A stretch of 7,924 nt of DNA, from NCBI GenBank assembly GCA_045595785.1, contig JAZOBE010000018.1:1-7924 (forward strand). The letters are read 5' to 3'. Position 1 is the first letter of the stretch, and the number at the start of each line of letters is the position of its first letter. The notes below the pieces were generated by a model. That model saw only the letters and a list, made by a program, of their open reading frames with translations, had not been told where the DNA came from and made no database searches. Positions 6,490 through 7,924 of the stretch are shown piece after piece. A program made the translations under genes and the position numbers. This stretch comes from SFLA01 sp045595785. Its GTDB lineage: Bacteria > Bacillota > Clostridia > Oscillospirales > CAG-382.

Positions 6490-7080
6490 TTAGTAAACGA
6501 ATCCAAATTCGGGAAGCGGCCAGACTCTTATAAAGACCTTTCCGATAATATCATCTCTTGAAATTGCCCCAACTACCGAGTTTCGACTATCTACCGAATT
6601 GGAGCGTCTATCACCTAATACAAAGTAACTTGTTCCCGGTACCTTATATGGAAATTCTAAGTCGCAATCTCCAAGTCCCTTATCTGTAACGTAAGGTTCT
6701 TCTAATAATTCGCCATTTACGTATACATTGCCATCGGCATCAATCGCCACTTCATCTTCAGGTAATGCTATCACTCGTTTCAGCAAGATTTTTCCTTGAT
6801 AATAGAAGCCGATTAAATCGCCTCTCTCAAACTTTTTTGTTTTTAAAAGGACAACGATCTCATCATGTTCTAGCGTAGGTGACATACTATCACCCGAAAT
6901 TTGAAGAATTGGCAAAAACAAGGTTGTAATTAAAACCGCGACTGCAGCTACTACCAAAAGCACAGAAACCGTGCCTCGAAGAGCTTGGCGATAGTATGTA
7001 CCCCTTCGTATACGTTTGCGCTCGCTTTGAATTTCCGATAACGAGGGAACAGAAACCTTCTTTGCATGCTTATTGGCCAT
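6490..7080 (-). CDS. Type I signal peptidase (S26 family), pilus-operon associated
   Basis: This membrane-bound serine protease removes signal peptides from exported preproteins. Its 196 residues comprise a basic cytoplasmic N-terminus, one membrane segment at about 37-59, and the extracellular catalytic domain. Box B is SGDSMSPTL with nucleophile Ser65, Lys101 in LLKRVIALP is the general base, and box E is GDRRSNSVDSR (156-166). All key residues are present, so it should be active, unlike streptococcal SipA-type pilus proteins, which have lost the dyad. The ATG overlaps the end of the coiled-coil gene by 11 nt; a modest GAGGG lies 8 nt upstream, so translational coupling is likely. The tip adhesin follows after 38 nt. 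Its placement suggests that it serves this pilus, perhaps processing the adhesin's long, very basic signal sequence, but general secretion work cannot be excluded. Confidence 0.95.
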   Translation of the reverse strand: MANKHAKKVSVPSLSEIQSERKRIRRGTYYRQALRGTVSVLLVVAAVAVLITTLFLPILQISGDSMSPTLEHDEIVVLLKTKKFERGDLIGFYYQGKILLKRVIALPEDEVAIDADGNVYVNGELLEEPYVTDKGLGDCDLEFPYKVPGTSYFVLGDRRSNSVDSRNSVVGAISRDDIIGKVFIRVWPLPEFGFVY

Positions 7081-7522
7081 CGTCTATACCCTCACACATT
7101 AACTGTTTTTTTCTTTCTTCGAGTGTTTCAACCTCTGATTTAAGTTGTTGCCACTTCACGTACTCTCTTTTATAAGCCGCTTTCAAGATGTCAAACTTTT
7201 TCTCACCATCGGCAAGAATGTCTCTTACTCTCTTTTCAGCTTCCTCAATTTTTTTTGCACACTCTCTGTCCGCATCTTCTCTCATACAGGAGATTTCACG
7301 CAAATAGATATCGGCGGTCATTTGTGCAGTAGAAAACACATTTGTAACCGACATAGCCGCGTCAGCGATTGAACCCGCTGTGGAAATACGAATACGTTTA
7401 TCCTGAAGTTCGGTCTTAAGCGACTCTATTTCTTCTTGCATATCCTGCTCGTTTTTCTTTAACTGATAGATAATATCTACAAGTTCACGCCGGCTTAGTC
7501 GCTTTAATTCTTTGCTAATCAT
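7070..7522 (-). CDS. Coiled-coil cytoplasmic protein of unknown function
   Basis: The protein has 150 residues, no signal peptide and no membrane segment. It begins with LSRRELVDIIYQLKK, followed by a predicted coiled coil (about 18-45), a small-residue stretch (STAGSIADAAMSVTNVFSTAQ, about 47-67) and a second long, charged helical region (about 75-142). I recall similar proteins in clostridial genomes, usually annotated as hypothetical or loosely as DNA-repair or DivIVA-like; I cannot assign a function. AAGGAGG lies 7 nt before the ATG, inside the preceding HTH gene. The ATGA overlap with that gene and the 11-nt overlap with the signal peptidase gene place it in a tightly coupled three-gene head. 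It might be a scaffold at the assembly site or a partner of the HTH protein; both are guesses. Confidence 0.8.
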   Translation of the reverse strand: MISKELKRLSRRELVDIIYQLKKNEQDMQEEIESLKTELQDKRIRISTAGSIADAAMSVTNVFSTAQMTADIYLREISCMREDADRECAKKIEEAEKRVRDILADGEKKFDILKAAYKREYVKWQQLKSEVETLEERKKQLMCEGIDDGQ

Positions 7523-7920
7523 ACCGTGCCCTCCTTGGTGTCTTTCTGACCTTCGAGAGCCGGACCTGCTATGGATAATCTTTCGTATGGACTATGAATT
7601 TTCTTTCCTTTGGTGCATCGTTCGTACTCAACACTTAAAATGGTCTTGAGGGTATGTATTGCATGATCGTCGAGAGCCGAAAGCATGGAACAAATCTCAT
7701 AACAATGTTCATTAAACACCGTAAGATCTGCGTCATACGCCTGCTTTAAGTTTAGCAAATTACAAATCTTTATAACTGTTTCATAGGATGTTCCGCCAAT
7801 TCCTTTAGATAACGCATTAGAAAGCGTACTATACGGAATACCGCTTTTTTCGGAAAACTTACGTACACTTTTGTATTGTTTTATTATTTCTGATTTGATA
7901 AGTTGTGTAATGCCATCCAA
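7519..7920 (-). CDS. XRE/Cro-type helix-turn-helix protein, possibly 5'-truncated
   Basis: This is a small DNA-binding protein, 133 residues from the TTG at 7920. The helix-turn-helix occupies about 15-57: SVRKFSEKSGIPYSTLSNAL, then GIGGTSYETVIKICNLL, the usual pattern of helices 2-5 in XRE-type regulators. The C-terminal half is mostly helical with no recognised domain, and the last 25 residues look disordered. The frame stays open to the window edge (GTT precedes the TTG), and only 4 upstream bases are visible. The start could therefore be this TTG or a codon outside; the N-terminal length fits homologues I recall that begin close to here. It overlaps the next gene by ATGA and heads the visible pilus operon, so control of this operon is a reasonable inference. 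No operator can be seen because the upstream region is missing. Confidence 0.82.
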   Translation of the reverse strand: MDGITQLIKSEIIKQYKSVRKFSEKSGIPYSTLSNALSKGIGGTSYETVIKICNLLNLKQAYDADLTVFNEHCYEICSMLSALDDHAIHTLKTILSVEYERCTKGKKIHSPYERLSIAGPALEGQKDTKEGTV

Positions 7921-7924
7921 AACA

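Overview
The window reads as a sortase-assembled (LPXTG-type) pilus operon from a Gram-positive bacterium. It is most likely a gut-type member of the Clostridia (Lachnospiraceae/Oscillospiraceae-like). The reasons are a moderate base composition, strong AAGGAGG-type ribosome binding sites, a class C sortase, LPETG cell-wall sorting signals, Cna_B/isopeptide pilin domains, and Cys/His motifs that I recall from clostridial surface proteins. The taxonomic call is inference; no rRNA or other marker is present.

Every supported gene lies on the minus strand, so the operon reads from high to low coordinates. (1) 7920-7519: small XRE-type helix-turn-helix protein, possibly cut by the window edge. (2) 7522-7070: coiled-coil cytoplasmic protein, overlapping the first by an ATGA junction. 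(3) 7080-6490: type I signal peptidase with intact Ser/Lys dyad, overlapping the previous gene by 11 nt. (4) 6451-3056: 1131-residue LPETG-anchored protein, probably the pilus tip adhesin, with a GTG start. (5) 2975-1428: 515-residue LPETG major (shaft) pilin. (6) 1325-462: class C pilus sortase. (7) 486-1: N-terminal 162 residues of a further pilin-like secreted protein, running off the window. No intergenic stretch exceeds 100 bases, so there is no large empty region. I found no RNA genes, mobile elements, CRISPR or attachment sites.

How the genes fit together (inference from family knowledge): the signal peptidase would process the pilin precursors, and the class C sortase would cleave LPETG and polymerise the shaft pilin. 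The 1131-residue protein would cap the fibre, and the last, truncated gene would be the minor or basal subunit. The HTH and coiled-coil genes at the head may regulate or organise the system. No housekeeping sortase for the final cell-wall attachment is visible here.

Points that stand out are: an NlpC/P60-like domain at the adhesin N-terminus whose catalytic Cys and His appear to be lost; two exact C-x4-HxH-x3-C motifs just after its membrane segment; cysteine-rich insertions in both adhesin and shaft pilin; a sortase without a recognisable DP(F/W/Y) lid motif; and an 11-bp GC-rich hairpin between the shaft pilin and sortase genes that could set their expression ratio.
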